64,000 nucleotides of DNA, from NCBI GenBank assembly GCA_902767775.1, contig CACXIP010000012.1, positions 1 through 64,000 on the forward strand, read 5' to 3'. The position numbers were made by a program, and so were the translations under genes. Origin of the DNA: an uncultured Prevotellaceae bacterium (lineage in GTDB: Bacteria; Bacteroidota; Bacteroidia; Bacteroidales; Bacteroidaceae). The stretch's first letter is position 1. Each line of letters opens with the position of its first letter. Of this stretch, positions 24,412 through 33,394 are shown piece after piece. The notes beneath the pieces are model-generated. The model searched no databases and had not been told where the DNA came from. It was given only the letters and a program-made list of their open reading frames with translations.

Positions 24412-26556
24412 TTATTTAACAACAACTTTCTTGCCATTCATAATATAGATGCCCCTATTTGACGGCTTATCAATACGTACTCCTTGTAATGTATAGATAC
24501 CATTATTGTCGATGTGTTTAGTTGTGACCATGTCATTGATGGCATCCACCGGGCTTACTATTTCAAAGTCCTCGAATCCTAAAATACTGATTGATGTTGA
24601 AGCGGTCTCATCAAAAGATACACCTACATTATTGTCATCTTCATTAGTGTATGGGAACTGTTCTGCTGTCAGATGCAAGAATGCCCTATTCTCCTTAGTC
24701 TTTCCTGGTTTGAGTCTTACAAACTTTGGATTAGTTTTACTGGCTCCATACTTTTCTGCTGTTGTGAATCCAAAATTGCGATACGCAGCTTTACCTCCAA
24801 CTTTTTCAACAGGATATACTTGAACAGGAGTGATAGACTTTTGAAGTAGATTGACATCAGGATCATTGGTATCAGAATTATATGGATACTTCTTTTCTGT
24901 CCCATCAAATTTGTCCAAATAGATAATAGTAGCTTCACCAACCTGTTGAGATCTTAAAATCACACCTGTTTCAGATGGGATATATTCGGGAATACGTTTA
25001 GCTGTCACTGTACAGCTTTCAGGAGAGTTGCCTTCACCATTTTCTACATTTCCTTCACATACTACATCAATCACCCTATAAGCTTGCATCAGCTCGCCCA
25101 TGTTTACAAGGACATTATTTTGATCTCCGTCTATTTCTTTATACGGCTTGCCATAATACGGCGAACTAGAATTGTTAACATTGTTCTTATCTGTTTTTTC
25201 CCATTTGATAGGGAGCACCCAAGGCGTGTTGTCACTGAATGTGCGAATGAAATCTTCGTTTTTCTTTATTTCAATAGAATTAACATCATTCATAAAGAAC
25301 TGCCACCACCCTGAATGTGTTGTTCGCAATTGAGTATATTCTGGATCTTGAAGATCTTTTCCTTCTGCATGATTACGAGAGTTAATCAAATTACTCTGAA
25401 TCACTGTAAGACCTTCTTTGTAATGTCCTACAAACCACTCAAAATTAGCATATTCAGCAGAAGCATCACACTCTGGCAAATGCAACTTTGCTCCTTTTAT
25501 TCCATTCACCATATTTTCGACGCTTGTCTGACCGTCTGTCGTTTCATAGTTAAACGCATCTACTTCACAAATAGGATAAGTTACTCCATTTATGGTGTAA
25601 ATAGGAGTATTGATATAAACATCCTTTATGCTCTCTGCATTCATGAATGCATTAGAATGAATAACAAATGGATGGTCTGATGATGGCTGTAAAACGACTT
25701 TCTGAATCGATTTCTTGTCATCGGTGAAAGCTCCATAACATATTTCTTCAACACTTGCAGGAAGCACTACTTCTGACAAATTACATTTTTTGAAAGCTAC
25801 ACGGCCTATACGTTTGAGATTTGTAGGATACTCAACACTACTCAGTTTTTCACAATCGTTGAAAGTAGCATAACGAATTTGAGTAAGTTGAGTATCACTC
25901 AAATCAACCGATTCCAATTCTTTACAGTTTTGGAATGCATCACCTCCTAATTCTTCTAGAGTAGAAGGGAAATTGACGTTTTTTAATTTAGTACAATTTT
26001 GAAAAGCATTATTTCCAATAGCCTTTACGCCTTCAGGTATGATAACGGTCTCAAGATTGTTCCACCCCTGAAAATATGTATTACTTATTCCAGTAAAATT
26101 GTCATTATCTGGTAAGGATATTCCTTTTATATAGTCTCTAATATTTATCAAATTTAGTCCACCGTTATTTTGGCCCTCAGGGTCAAAAACAAAAGTAACG
26201 TTATCCTGGTTAGCGGTGTTGTTATCTGTTGCGCTCACAAATTTCGATGTGATTTGTCCACAAGCACTTAAGTCAAGCATTCCAAGTGGGTTTTGACCTG
26301 TTGCACCACATTTTCCCACGATGGTGGAAATGTTATCTCCATCAGTATTATTAAAGTCCCCCTCTAATTTCAATGTCGCAATATTAGAAAAAGTTGGCAG
26401 GTCACTGAGGCTTTCAATATATGTATATCCCTCAGTATTAGTAGGAGTACCTTTAAAAACGGTGAGTTCACCTCCGTCATTTTTGTAATAATACCCTTGT
26501 GCCTTCGCTCCTAATGCGATGAAGACAACCAGTAAAGATAGTAAAATCTTTTTCAT
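24412..26556 (-). CDS. BspA-like leucine-rich-repeat surface protein 3
   Basis: 714-aa secreted protein, paralog of the gene at 19289. Signal peptide (LLSLLVVFIALGAKAQ), an N-terminal domain with DLSACGQITSKF, four to five BspA/LRR_5 repeats (GVKAIGNNAFQNCTKLKNV, LEELGGDAFQNCKELESV, NLKRIGRVAFKKCNLSEVV), a beta-rich C-terminal half and the tail LQGVRIDKPSNRGIYIMNGKK-VVVK. That tail suggests type IX secretion and surface anchoring. The coding sequence is AT-rich. The probable promoter at 26884 leaves a leader of about 320 nt that contains the 17-bp palindrome 57 nt before the ATG. Confidence 0.9.
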   Translation of the reverse strand: MKKILLSLLVVFIALGAKAQGYYYKNDGGELTVFKGTPTNTEGYTYIESLSDLPTFSNIATLKLEGDFNNTDGDNISTIVGKCGATGQNPLGMLDLSACGQITSKFVSATDNNTANQDNVTFVFDPEGQNNGGLNLINIRDYIKGISLPDNDNFTGISNTYFQGWNNLETVIIPEGVKAIGNNAFQNCTKLKNVNFPSTLEELGGDAFQNCKELESVDLSDTQLTQIRYATFNDCEKLSSVEYPTNLKRIGRVAFKKCNLSEVVLPASVEEICYGAFTDDKKSIQKVVLQPSSDHPFVIHSNAFMNAESIKDVYINTPIYTINGVTYPICEVDAFNYETTDGQTSVENMVNGIKGAKLHLPECDASAEYANFEWFVGHYKEGLTVIQSNLINSRNHAEGKDLQDPEYTQLRTTHSGWWQFFMNDVNSIEIKKNEDFIRTFSDNTPWVLPIKWEKTDKNNVNNSSSPYYGKPYKEIDGDQNNVLVNMGELMQAYRVIDVVCEGNVENGEGNSPESCTVTAKRIPEYIPSETGVILRSQQVGEATIIYLDKFDGTEKKYPYNSDTNDPDVNLLQKSITPVQVYPVEKVGGKAAYRNFGFTTAEKYGASKTNPKFVRLKPGKTKENRAFLHLTAEQFPYTNEDDNNVGVSFDETASTSISILGFEDFEIVSPVDAINDMVTTKHIDNNGIYTLQGVRIDKPSNRGIYIMNGKKVVVK

Positions 26557-26612
26557 TGTTTTGTGATTTTTATTAAATATATAAAGTTAATGTTGTTCTA
26601 TAGAATTCCTTC

Positions 26613-26629
26613 ATGTTGGGCGCCAACAT
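26613..26629. promoter_or_regulatory. second copy of the 17-bp palindrome, upstream of LRR gene 3
   Basis: ATGTTGGGCGCCAACAT on the plus strand, the exact reverse complement of 19107-19123. In the direction of its own gene it reads the same as the other copy. On the plus strand both copies are also preceded by CTTC and followed by A, so arms and near flank agree while the central three bases are inverted. Confidence 0.7.
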
Positions 26630-26883
26630 AACGTTTTTTGATATCCGAACCATTATGTGGTTTTTGAGAGGATCTGGCAAGATGTAGACTACAAGGTCAG
26701 GGTATTGCCGTGAGGTCATTCAATGCTGATGATAGTTTTTAGGCAGCCATCACGTAGATGGCCTGAATGTTATCAGATAAATTATATTTTCTCCTCCTTT
26801 ATACATACATTATTTAATTAAGTAAATATTGATATGCCTCAAAATCTCCTTTAAATGAGAAGACATAATTTGGCAAATCGATG

Positions 26884-26915
26884 CAAAGGTAGTCATAAAT
26901 CTACTAATAAACAAA
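26884..26915 (-). promoter_or_regulatory. candidate promoter of LRR gene 3
   Basis: Minus-strand TACCTTTG (26884-26891) with TTTG at 26912-26915, a 20-nt gap. It implies a 5' leader of about 320 nt, unusually long and able to hold a regulatory structure. Confidence 0.6.
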
Positions 26916-27122
26916 TTTTTTGTTAACAAAAAAATTGTGCAATCGTTTGCGTAAATTAAAATTTTAGTTTACATTTCCCATTGAAACAAAGGAAAAATAA
27001 AAAGATACAATATAGATTGTTGGTTCAGGAGTTAAGAAGTTAAAGAAGTTAAGCAGTTAAGCCATATGAATTTTTCTCTCGATTTTTAGTAACTTTGATC
27101 CATAATCGAAGTTAGGATGCGC

Positions 27123-27189
27123 CTCGGCAATTCAAAAACAAAAAACTTTGTGTTTTGTTTTGCATTGCTCTCGGCTTTCACTAACTTTG
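27123..27189 (+). promoter_or_regulatory. hairpin-borne promoter of the methyltransferase/DPP-IV operon
   Basis: An imperfect hairpin (GGCAATTCAAAAACAAAA with TGTTTTGTTTTGCATTGC) carries TTTG (27159-27162), followed after 19 nt by TAACTTTG (27182-27189), 24 nt before the ATG. Same build as the elements at 8741 and 34004. Confidence 0.7.
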
Positions 27190-27212
27190 CATGCGAAACT
27201 TAAAAAGGAATA

Positions 27213-28793
27213 ATGGAATTTGAACTCATCGCCAAGACATTCATGGGTTTGGAGCCCATCTTGGCACAAGAACTGACAGAACTGGGAGCCAATGACGTGC
27301 AGGTAGGCCGCCGCATGGTATCCTTCAAGGGTGACAAAGAACTGATGTACCGTGCCAACTTCCAGTTACACACCGCAATCCGTGTCCTCAAGCCCATCAT
27401 CCACTTCAAAGCCCGCAGCGCCGACGATGTCTACAACGCCGTGCTGAAGGTGGACTGGAGCCAATATCTGGACACCACCCAGACCTTCGCCGTCGACTCC
27501 GTCGTATTCTCTGAGGAGTTCCGGCACTCCAAATTCGTCGCTTACAAAGTGAAGGACGCCATTGTCGACCAATTCAAGGAGCGCACTGGCAACCGTCCGA
27601 ACATCTCAGTATCGAACCCCGACATCCGGCTGCACATCCACATCGCCGAGGACGACGGCACACTGAGCCTTGACTCCAGCGGCGAGTCGCTCCATCGGCG
27701 CGGTTACCGCCAAGAGTCGGTCGAGGCACCCCTCAACGAGGTGCTTGCCGCCGGCATGATACTGATGACCGGTTGGCGCGGAGAGACCGACTTTATCGAC
27801 CCAATGTGCGGTTCCGGCACGCTGCTCATCGAGGCAGCCCTCATCGCCCGCAACATCTCACCTGGTGTGTTCCGCAAGAGCTACGCCTTTGAGAAATGGA
27901 AAGACTTCGATGCCGACCTCTTCGATATGATTTACAATGACGACTCCAAAGAACGGGAGTTCGACCATCACATCTACGGCTACGACATCGACATGAAATG
28001 CGTGAACACCGCCCGCCTCAATGTCAGGGCAGCCGGTCTTACCTCCATCATCACGGTCAACCAAGCCGACATCAAGGACTTCACCCAACCCGCGGAGAAG
28101 AGCATCATGGTGACCAACCCGCCTTATGGTGAGCGCATCTCCACACCCAACCTGCTCGACACCTACCGCACCATCGGTGAGAAACTGAAGCACGCATTCA
28201 CTGGCAACGAGGCATGGATACTCAGTTACCGTGAGGAATGCTTTGAGCAGATAGGTCTGCGCCCCTCCATCAAAATTCCCGTCTACAACGGTTCGCTGGA
28301 ATGTGAGTTCCGCAAATACACCATCTTTGAGGGCAAGCTCAGGGAGTTCCGCAGTGACGGCGGTGTGGTGAAGACCGACGAGGAGCGCGCCGCCATGGCA
28401 GAGAAGCACCGTTTCAAGAAGAACCGCGAGTTTAAGCAGCGCCTCGACGAGGAGGCAGAAAACGAGGAAGGCGACATCCGCACCTTCACGTTCCACCATC
28501 ATAAAATCGAGGGATTCGGTCGCAAGGAAGACAGAGATGGCGACCGTCGGCCAAGGCGAGACGGTGACCGAGGCAAGCGTTTTGACAGAGACCGTGACGG
28601 TGACCGTGGCAAACGTTTTGACAGAGACAGAGACCGTGGCAAACGTTTTGACAGAGACAGAGACCGTGGCAAGCGCTTTGACCGCGACAGAGGAAAGCAT
28701 TTTGACGGCGACCGGGGCAAGCGCTACGACCGCGACAGGGGCAACCATTCTGACAGGAAACGCAACGACAGGAGGAGAGACGACGATGATTAA
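27213..28793 (+). CDS. RlmL-type 23S rRNA guanine-N2 methyltransferase with Arg/Asp repeat tail
   Basis: 526 aa. N-terminal THUMP domain (ELTELGANDVQVGRRMVSF), then a Rossmann methyltransferase domain with FIDPMCGSGTLLIEA as SAM-binding motif I and VTNPPYGERI as the N2-guanine catalytic motif IV. This is the class that methylates 23S rRNA (RlmL N-terminal activity, m2G2445 in E. coli). From about residue 435 the protein becomes a low-complexity tail of repeated GKRFDRDRDR-like units, basic/acidic and disordered, probably aiding RNA binding as in tailed helicases. The tail DNA is a tandem repeat. Its stop overlaps the DPP-IV start by 8 nt. Confidence 0.9.
   Translation: MEFELIAKTFMGLEPILAQELTELGANDVQVGRRMVSFKGDKELMYRANFQLHTAIRVLKPIIHFKARSADDVYNAVLKVDWSQYLDTTQTFAVDSVVFSEEFRHSKFVAYKVKDAIVDQFKERTGNRPNISVSNPDIRLHIHIAEDDGTLSLDSSGESLHRRGYRQESVEAPLNEVLAAGMILMTGWRGETDFIDPMCGSGTLLIEAALIARNISPGVFRKSYAFEKWKDFDADLFDMIYNDDSKEREFDHHIYGYDIDMKCVNTARLNVRAAGLTSIITVNQADIKDFTQPAEKSIMVTNPPYGERISTPNLLDTYRTIGEKLKHAFTGNEAWILSYREECFEQIGLRPSIKIPVYNGSLECEFRKYTIFEGKLREFRSDGGVVKTDEERAAMAEKHRFKKNREFKQRLDEEAENEEGDIRTFTFHHHKIEGFGRKEDRDGDRRPRRDGDRGKRFDRDRDGDRGKRFDRDRDRGKRFDRDRDRGKRFDRDRGKHFDGDRGKRYDRDRGNHSDRKRNDRRRDDDD
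28560..28745 (+). repeat. in-frame tandem repeats encoding the GKRFDRDRD tail
   Basis: Imperfect 30-36-bp units (GACAGAGACCGTGGCAAACG-type) repeated at least four times inside the methyltransferase gene. Such arrays change copy number easily, so tail length probably varies between strains. Confidence 0.8.
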
Positions 28794-30963
28794 AACACTG
28801 CGTTTTTTTGCGACAGCCCTGTTGCTGACCCTCCTTCCCCACCCTGTTATGGCACAGCTAAAGCCCCTTACCCTCGAAGACCTCAACTACGGCGGCAAGA
28901 ACTACCGCAAGATGTCGCCCGCCAACGAGACATACGTTTGGTGGGGCGACCTTTTGGTAAAGACCGCCCATGATGTCTGCGAGACCGTCAGCACCAAAGA
29001 CTTAGGGCACGCCACCCTGTTCACCCTCGACGACGTGAATGCCAATATCGGCAAAGACGACAAGTTGTACTCTCTCATCGGCACCACATTCCCCTATGCC
29101 GGCTCCACCCTCGCCGTCATCGACGGTCCGAAGGAGCGCCTGCTGTATGACTGGGAAAAGAAAGCCATCGTTTGGCGGCAGTCCTCAGCCTACAGTGTGA
29201 ACGACTGGTCGCCCATCAGCCGTGCCCTCGCCTATGTGGACGGGCATCAGCTGTATGTGGCCGACCGCGACGGACGCATCACCCAACTGTCGAAAGACGG
29301 CAGCCGCGAGATTGTCTATGGGCAGAGTGTCCACCGCGATGAGTTCGGCATCTACAAAGGCACATTTTGGAGTCCCGACGGCATGCGCCTCGCCTTCTAC
29401 CGCATGGACCAGAGCATGGTGACCGACTACCCCCAGGTGAACACCTCGACACGCATCGCCACCTACGAGCCCGACAAATACCCCATGGCAGGCGAGACGA
29501 GCCATGTGGTGACAGTCGGCGTGCATGACCTCACCACCGGCAAGACAATCTACCTGAAGACTGCCGACCCCGTCAACCGCTATTTCACTAATATCCAGTG
29601 GAGTCCCGACTCCAAACTGCTGTATATCCAGGAGCTCAACCGCAACCAAACCGACATCGAACTCACCGTCTATGACGCCACCACAGGAGAATGCAAGGGC
29701 GTCATCTACCGTGAGCACAACGACAAATATGCCGAGCCCCTCGTGCCCATCACCTTCCTGCCCTGGGATGCCAGCAAGTTCATCCTGCAGAGTCAGAAAG
29801 ACGGCTACAACCACCTCTATCTGATGGACACCAACGGCAAGCAACTCAAGCAGCTCACCCGCGGCGAATGGGTAGTGCTCGACCTTGTCGGATTCTGCCA
29901 GAAACGCAAGAGCGTCATCATCCTCTCCACCGAGGCCAGTCCCGTGCAGAACAACCTCTATGAGGTAAGTCTCTCCAACGGACGCCGCACATTGCTCGAC
30001 AACGGGCGCGGCTGCCATGCCAATGTCTATCAGGACGACGGACGCCACACCAGCATCCTCTCCGCCTCTGGCCTGCACATGTTTGACAACTACACCGAGC
30101 CCGACGTGCCACGGCGCATCTCCCTGCTCACCCTCGGAAAGAAAGGTGAGCGCGAGTTGTTCACCGCCCCTGACCCATGGGAAGGCTACAACGTGCCCGA
30201 ATACAGCTGCGGCACCATCAAAGCCGCCGACGGAGTGACCGACCTCTACTACCGCATGGTGAAGCCCACCGGCTTCGACCCCACGAAGAAATACCCCACC
30301 GTGGTGTATGTCTATGGTGGTCCGCACGCCCGCAATGTTGAGGCCCGCTGGCATTGGATGTCACGTGGTTGGGAGACCTACATGGCACAGAAAGGCTACC
30401 TGCTCTTCATCCTCGACAACCGTGGCAGCAAAGACCGAGGCCTCGCCTTCGAGCAAGCCACATTCCGCCAACTCGGTCAGGTGGAGACCGCCGACCAGTT
30501 GTGCGGCATCAAGTATCTGAAGTCACTGCCCTATGTTGATGCCGACCGCATCGGCGTCCATGGTTGGAGTTTCGGAGGTTACATGACCATCACCCTCATG
30601 ACTGCCGCCCCCGACGTGTTCAAGGTAGGTGTGGCAGGCGGACCCGTCATCGACTGGAAATGGTATGAGGTGATGTATGGCGAGCGCTACATGGACACCC
30701 CGCAGGACAACCCCGACGGCTATGCCAAGACCTCGCTCCTCAGCAAGGCGAAGGACCTGAAGGGTCATCTGCTCATCATCCAAGGCATGAACGACAAGAC
30801 GGTGGTGCCACAACACTGCCTCTCGTTCATCGACGCCTGCATTGAGGCGGGCACACATCCCGACTTCTTCGTCTACCCCGGAGAACCGCATAATATGCGC
30901 GGGCATAAGAGCGTGCATCTGCATGAGCATATCACAGATTACTTTTTGAAGTATCTGAAATAA
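28786..30963 (+). CDS. dipeptidyl peptidase IV family serine peptidase (S9B)
   Basis: 725-aa exported peptidase removing Xaa-Pro or Xaa-Ala dipeptides from peptide N-termini. Signal peptide (FFATALLLTLLPHPVMAQ), an eight-bladed propeller domain to about residue 470 (YSVNDWSPISRALAYVDGHQ, SPDGMRLAFYRMDQS), then an alpha/beta hydrolase with nucleophile HGWSFGGYMT, the Asp region GMNDKTVVPQH and the catalytic His in GEPHNMRGH. The start is the ATG at 28786; the upstream open frame is a shadow of the repeat tail of the preceding gene, which it overlaps by 8 nt. Probably serves peptide nutrition. Confidence 0.94.
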   Translation: MIKTLRFFATALLLTLLPHPVMAQLKPLTLEDLNYGGKNYRKMSPANETYVWWGDLLVKTAHDVCETVSTKDLGHATLFTLDDVNANIGKDDKLYSLIGTTFPYAGSTLAVIDGPKERLLYDWEKKAIVWRQSSAYSVNDWSPISRALAYVDGHQLYVADRDGRITQLSKDGSREIVYGQSVHRDEFGIYKGTFWSPDGMRLAFYRMDQSMVTDYPQVNTSTRIATYEPDKYPMAGETSHVVTVGVHDLTTGKTIYLKTADPVNRYFTNIQWSPDSKLLYIQELNRNQTDIELTVYDATTGECKGVIYREHNDKYAEPLVPITFLPWDASKFILQSQKDGYNHLYLMDTNGKQLKQLTRGEWVVLDLVGFCQKRKSVIILSTEASPVQNNLYEVSLSNGRRTLLDNGRGCHANVYQDDGRHTSILSASGLHMFDNYTEPDVPRRISLLTLGKKGERELFTAPDPWEGYNVPEYSCGTIKAADGVTDLYYRMVKPTGFDPTKKYPTVVYVYGGPHARNVEARWHWMSRGWETYMAQKGYLLFILDNRGSKDRGLAFEQATFRQLGQVETADQLCGIKYLKSLPYVDADRIGVHGWSFGGYMTITLMTAAPDVFKVGVAGGPVIDWKWYEVMYGERYMDTPQDNPDGYAKTSLLSKAKDLKGHLLIIQGMNDKTVVPQHCLSFIDACIEAGTHPDFFVYPGEPHNMRGHKSVHLHEHITDYFLKYLK

Positions 30964-30966
30964 TCT

Positions 30967-31050
30967 GTCGGACAGGTCGGACGAGTCGGACAAGTCGGAC
31001 AGGTCGGACAAGTCGGACAGGTCAGACGAGTCGGACAAGTCGGACAACAA
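30967..31050. repeat. 9-bp-period satellite, GTCGGACAA type, array 1
   Basis: About nine tandem units of GTCGGACAR with occasional GTCAGACGA, beginning four bases after the DPP-IV stop and ending just before purD. Other arrays of this family are at 32341, 54596 and 55355, and inside the GH20 gene. Confidence 0.9.
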
Positions 31051-31068
31051 AATAATATAATAAGCATT

Positions 31069-32340
31069 ATGAACATATTATTATTAGGCAGTGGAGGGCG
31101 CGAGCATGCCCTTGCGTGGAAAATCGCACAAAGCGAGAAAGTAGACAAACTCTATATCGCCCCCGGCAATGCCGGAACATCAGCCGTGGGAGAGAATGTC
31201 GCCATCAAGGCCGATGATTTCGAAGCCCTTGAGGATTTCGCCGTCAGCCATGCCATCGACATGGTGGTGGTAGGACCTGAAGACCCGTTGGTGAAAGGCA
31301 TCTACGACCATTTCGCCGCCAACAGCCTCACCGCCCACATCCCCGTCATCGGTCCCTCTGCCCAAGGAGCCGTGCTTGAAGGCAGCAAAGATTTCGCCAA
31401 GGCATTCATGCAGCGCCATCATATCCCCACCGCCCGCTACCGTACGTTCGACGGCAGCCAACTCGAAGAGGGCATCTCCTTCCTCGAGACGCTCGCCCCG
31501 CCCTATGTGCTGAAGGCCGACGGGTTGTGCGCGGGGAAGGGCGTGCTTATCGTCGATACCCTTGAGGAAGCCAAGACACAGTTGCGCGACATGCTCGGCG
31601 GCATGTTCGGCAACGCCTCCGCCCGTGTTGTCATTGAGGAATTCCTCAGCGGCATCGAGTGTTCCGTCTTCGTTCTCACCGACGGCCGCCACTACCAGTT
31701 GCTGCCTGAAGCAAAGGACTACAAGCGCATCGGCGAGGGCGACACCGGACTCAACACCGGCGGCATGGGCAGCGTGACACCCGTTCCCTTCGCCACCCCA
31801 GAGTGGATGCAGAAGGTTGAGGACCGCATCGTGCGCCCCACCGTAGAAGGACTTGCCGCCGAAGGCATTGACTACAAGGGATTCATCTTCTTTGGCCTCA
31901 TCAACGTGGGTGGCGACCCGATGGTCATCGAATATAACTGCCGCATGGGCGACCCAGAGACAGAGAGCGTGATGCTCCGTCTGAAGAGCGATATCGTCGA
32001 CCTCTTCGAAGGCGTGGCAGCCGGCGACCTCGACCGCCGCAAAGTGGAGTTCGACGAGCGCTCCGCCGTCTGCGTGATGCTTGTCAGCGGCGGATATCCC
32101 CAGGCCTACAAAAAAGGCTATCCCATCAGCGGCATCGACGCTGTGGAAGGTTCCATCGTTTTCCACAGCGGTACTGCCCTTGATGCCGAAGGGCGTGTGG
32201 TGACGGCAGGCGGCCGTGTCATCGCCGTGAGCAGTTACGGCAGCAACAAGGAGGAAGCCCTCCGCAAGAGTTTCGAGGAAGCCCAGAAGATTGTCTTTAA
32301 AGACAAGTATTTCCGCAGCGACATCGGAAGAGATTTGTAA
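31069..32340 (+). CDS. purD: phosphoribosylamine--glycine ligase
   Basis: Second step of de novo purine synthesis, joining phosphoribosylamine and glycine with ATP. 423 aa in the usual order: N-domain [32 protein letters not shown]-grasp core ([32 protein letters not shown]), metal site [20 protein letters not shown] and [12 protein letters not shown], and a C-terminal domain. The length is typical. It lies between two GTCGGACAA arrays. Confidence 0.97.
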   Translation: MNILLLGSGGREHALAWKIAQSEKVDKLYIAPGNAGTSAVGENVAIKADDFEALEDFAVSHAIDMVVVGPEDPLVKGIYDHFAANSLTAHIPVIGPSAQGAVLEGSKDFAKAFMQRHHIPTARYRTFDGSQLEEGISFLETLAPPYVLKADGLCAGKGVLIVDTLEEAKTQLRDMLGGMFGNASARVVIEEFLSGIECSVFVLTDGRHYQLLPEAKDYKRIGEGDTGLNTGGMGSVTPVPFATPEWMQKVEDRIVRPTVEGLAAEGIDYKGFIFFGLINVGGDPMVIEYNCRMGDPETESVMLRLKSDIVDLFEGVAAGDLDRRKVEFDERSAVCVMLVSGGYPQAYKKGYPISGIDAVEGSIVFHSGTALDAEGRVVTAGGRVIAVSSYGSNKEEALRKSFEEAQKIVFKDKYFRSDIGRDL

Positions 32341-32401
32341 GTCGGACAGGTCAGACAAGTCAGACGAGTCGGACGAGTCGGACAAGTCGGACAAGTCGGA
32401 A
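32341..32401. repeat. GTCGGACAA-type satellite, array 2
   Basis: About seven 9-bp units starting immediately after the purD TAA. Read in the frame of the next gene they would encode SDKSDESDESDK, but that gene more likely starts after the array at 32411. Confidence 0.9.
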
Positions 32402-32410
32402 AAAACAAAG

Positions 32411-33394
32411 ATGGCATATAAGCGATTTCAGAATACTGTGATGGAGAGCAAGATGCTGCTCCCCATGGTGGCTGTTGTCATGGCCGCCTCACTTTACCTT
32501 GCAGGGGTAGTGGAAGGCGGTTGGTGGATACAGACCATCTGCCTTGTCGTATCCACGGCGCTGCTGGCAGAACTCAGCAGCAGCAACCAGTTGCTGCGTG
32601 TCGTCAGTCAGGCAACCCCATCGATGTACCTTCTCTTGGTGGCTGTATCCATCTTCCTCTTCCCCGAAATCGAGTGCAGCATCATGCAGCTCTGCATGAT
32701 AGCGCTGTGGTATATGCTCTTCCACTGCAGGCAGCACGACGAGTCGCCCGGATGGGTGTTCTACGGTTTTTTCTGCGTTGGCCTGGCCAGTATGGTGTTT
32801 GTCCAGGTGCTGTGGTATGTTCCCGTCTTCTGGGTACTCATGGCCACCTGTCTGCGTGCCCTCAACGCACGCACCTTCTGGGCATCGCTGCTGGGCATCG
32901 CCACCCCCTATTGGTTGGGTGGTCCCTTCCTCCTCTATTTCCAAGGCCCAGCTATGGCCGTCAGCCACTTCAATCAGTTGTGGACCTTTGAGCCACTTGG
33001 CGACTGGTCGATGCTGGGTGTGCACGAGTGGCTTGCCATTGGCTGGACCGCATTGCTTGCCGTCATCGGCATCTGCCATTACCTCAGCAGCGGGTATCAA
33101 GACAAAATTCGCACACGCCTGCTCCATGAGATATTCATTGTCACCGCTCTGCTCACCATGGCAGCCATCGCCCTTCAGCCCCAGCACCACAAGCTGTGGC
33201 TGAGCATCCTCATCGTCAATACCAGTCCGCTGATAGCCCATTACCTCACGCTGACCCACACCTGGCTCACCAACATCAGCTATCACCTCATCATCATCAT
33301 CACCCTTGCCATCATCACCCTTAACGTATGGGAACCCTCCTTGACTTTCTTGTCAACTATGGCTATACAGGCATGTTCATTTCTGCCGTTATAG
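32411..33394 (+). CDS. multi-pass inner-membrane protein of unknown function
   Basis: 327 aa with roughly nine to ten hydrophobic segments and no recognised motif (LLPMVAVVMAASLYLAG, LLLVAVSIFLFPEI, FWASLLGIATPYWLGGPFLL, IIIITLAIITLNVW). The ATG at 32411 is preferred over the in-frame ATG at 32291 because the extra 40 codons are read from the satellite array and from the purD 3' end. The last 67 nt overlap the YqaA gene. I do not recognise a characterised homolog. Confidence 0.75.
   Translation: MAYKRFQNTVMESKMLLPMVAVVMAASLYLAGVVEGGWWIQTICLVVSTALLAELSSSNQLLRVVSQATPSMYLLLVAVSIFLFPEIECSIMQLCMIALWYMLFHCRQHDESPGWVFYGFFCVGLASMVFVQVLWYVPVFWVLMATCLRALNARTFWASLLGIATPYWLGGPFLLYFQGPAMAVSHFNQLWTFEPLGDWSMLGVHEWLAIGWTALLAVIGICHYLSSGYQDKIRTRLLHEIFIVTALLTMAAIALQPQHHKLWLSILIVNTSPLIAHYLTLTHTWLTNISYHLIIIITLAIITLNVWEPSLTFLSTMAIQACSFLPL

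Larger units (their letters stand above)
26557..27212. other. 656-bp intergenic region between divergent LRR 3 and methyltransferase genes
   Basis: Holds the 17-bp palindrome, the long leader and promoter of the LRR gene, short AGTTAAG direct repeats (about 27030-27062) and the hairpin-borne promoter of the methyltransferase. I found no ORF with coding character. Confidence 0.65.

Noticed and set aside
28537-28785. N-terminal extension of DPP-IV rich in TETVTVANVLTE
   Set aside because: It is the alternative frame of the Arg/Asp repeat tail of the upstream gene; the ATG at 28786 begins directly with a signal peptide.
29185-30354. 389-codon open frame antisense to the DPP-IV gene
   Set aside because: Composition mirrors the sense codons and it would lie entirely inside a well-supported peptidase.
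31180-32394. 404-codon open frame antisense to purD
   Set aside because: Shadow frame of a GC-rich core gene; purD is unambiguous and the antisense protein has no recognisable motif.
32291-32410. N-terminal SDKSDESDESDK extension of the membrane protein
   Set aside because: Encoded by the 9-bp satellite and by the end of purD; it has no membrane or signal character.
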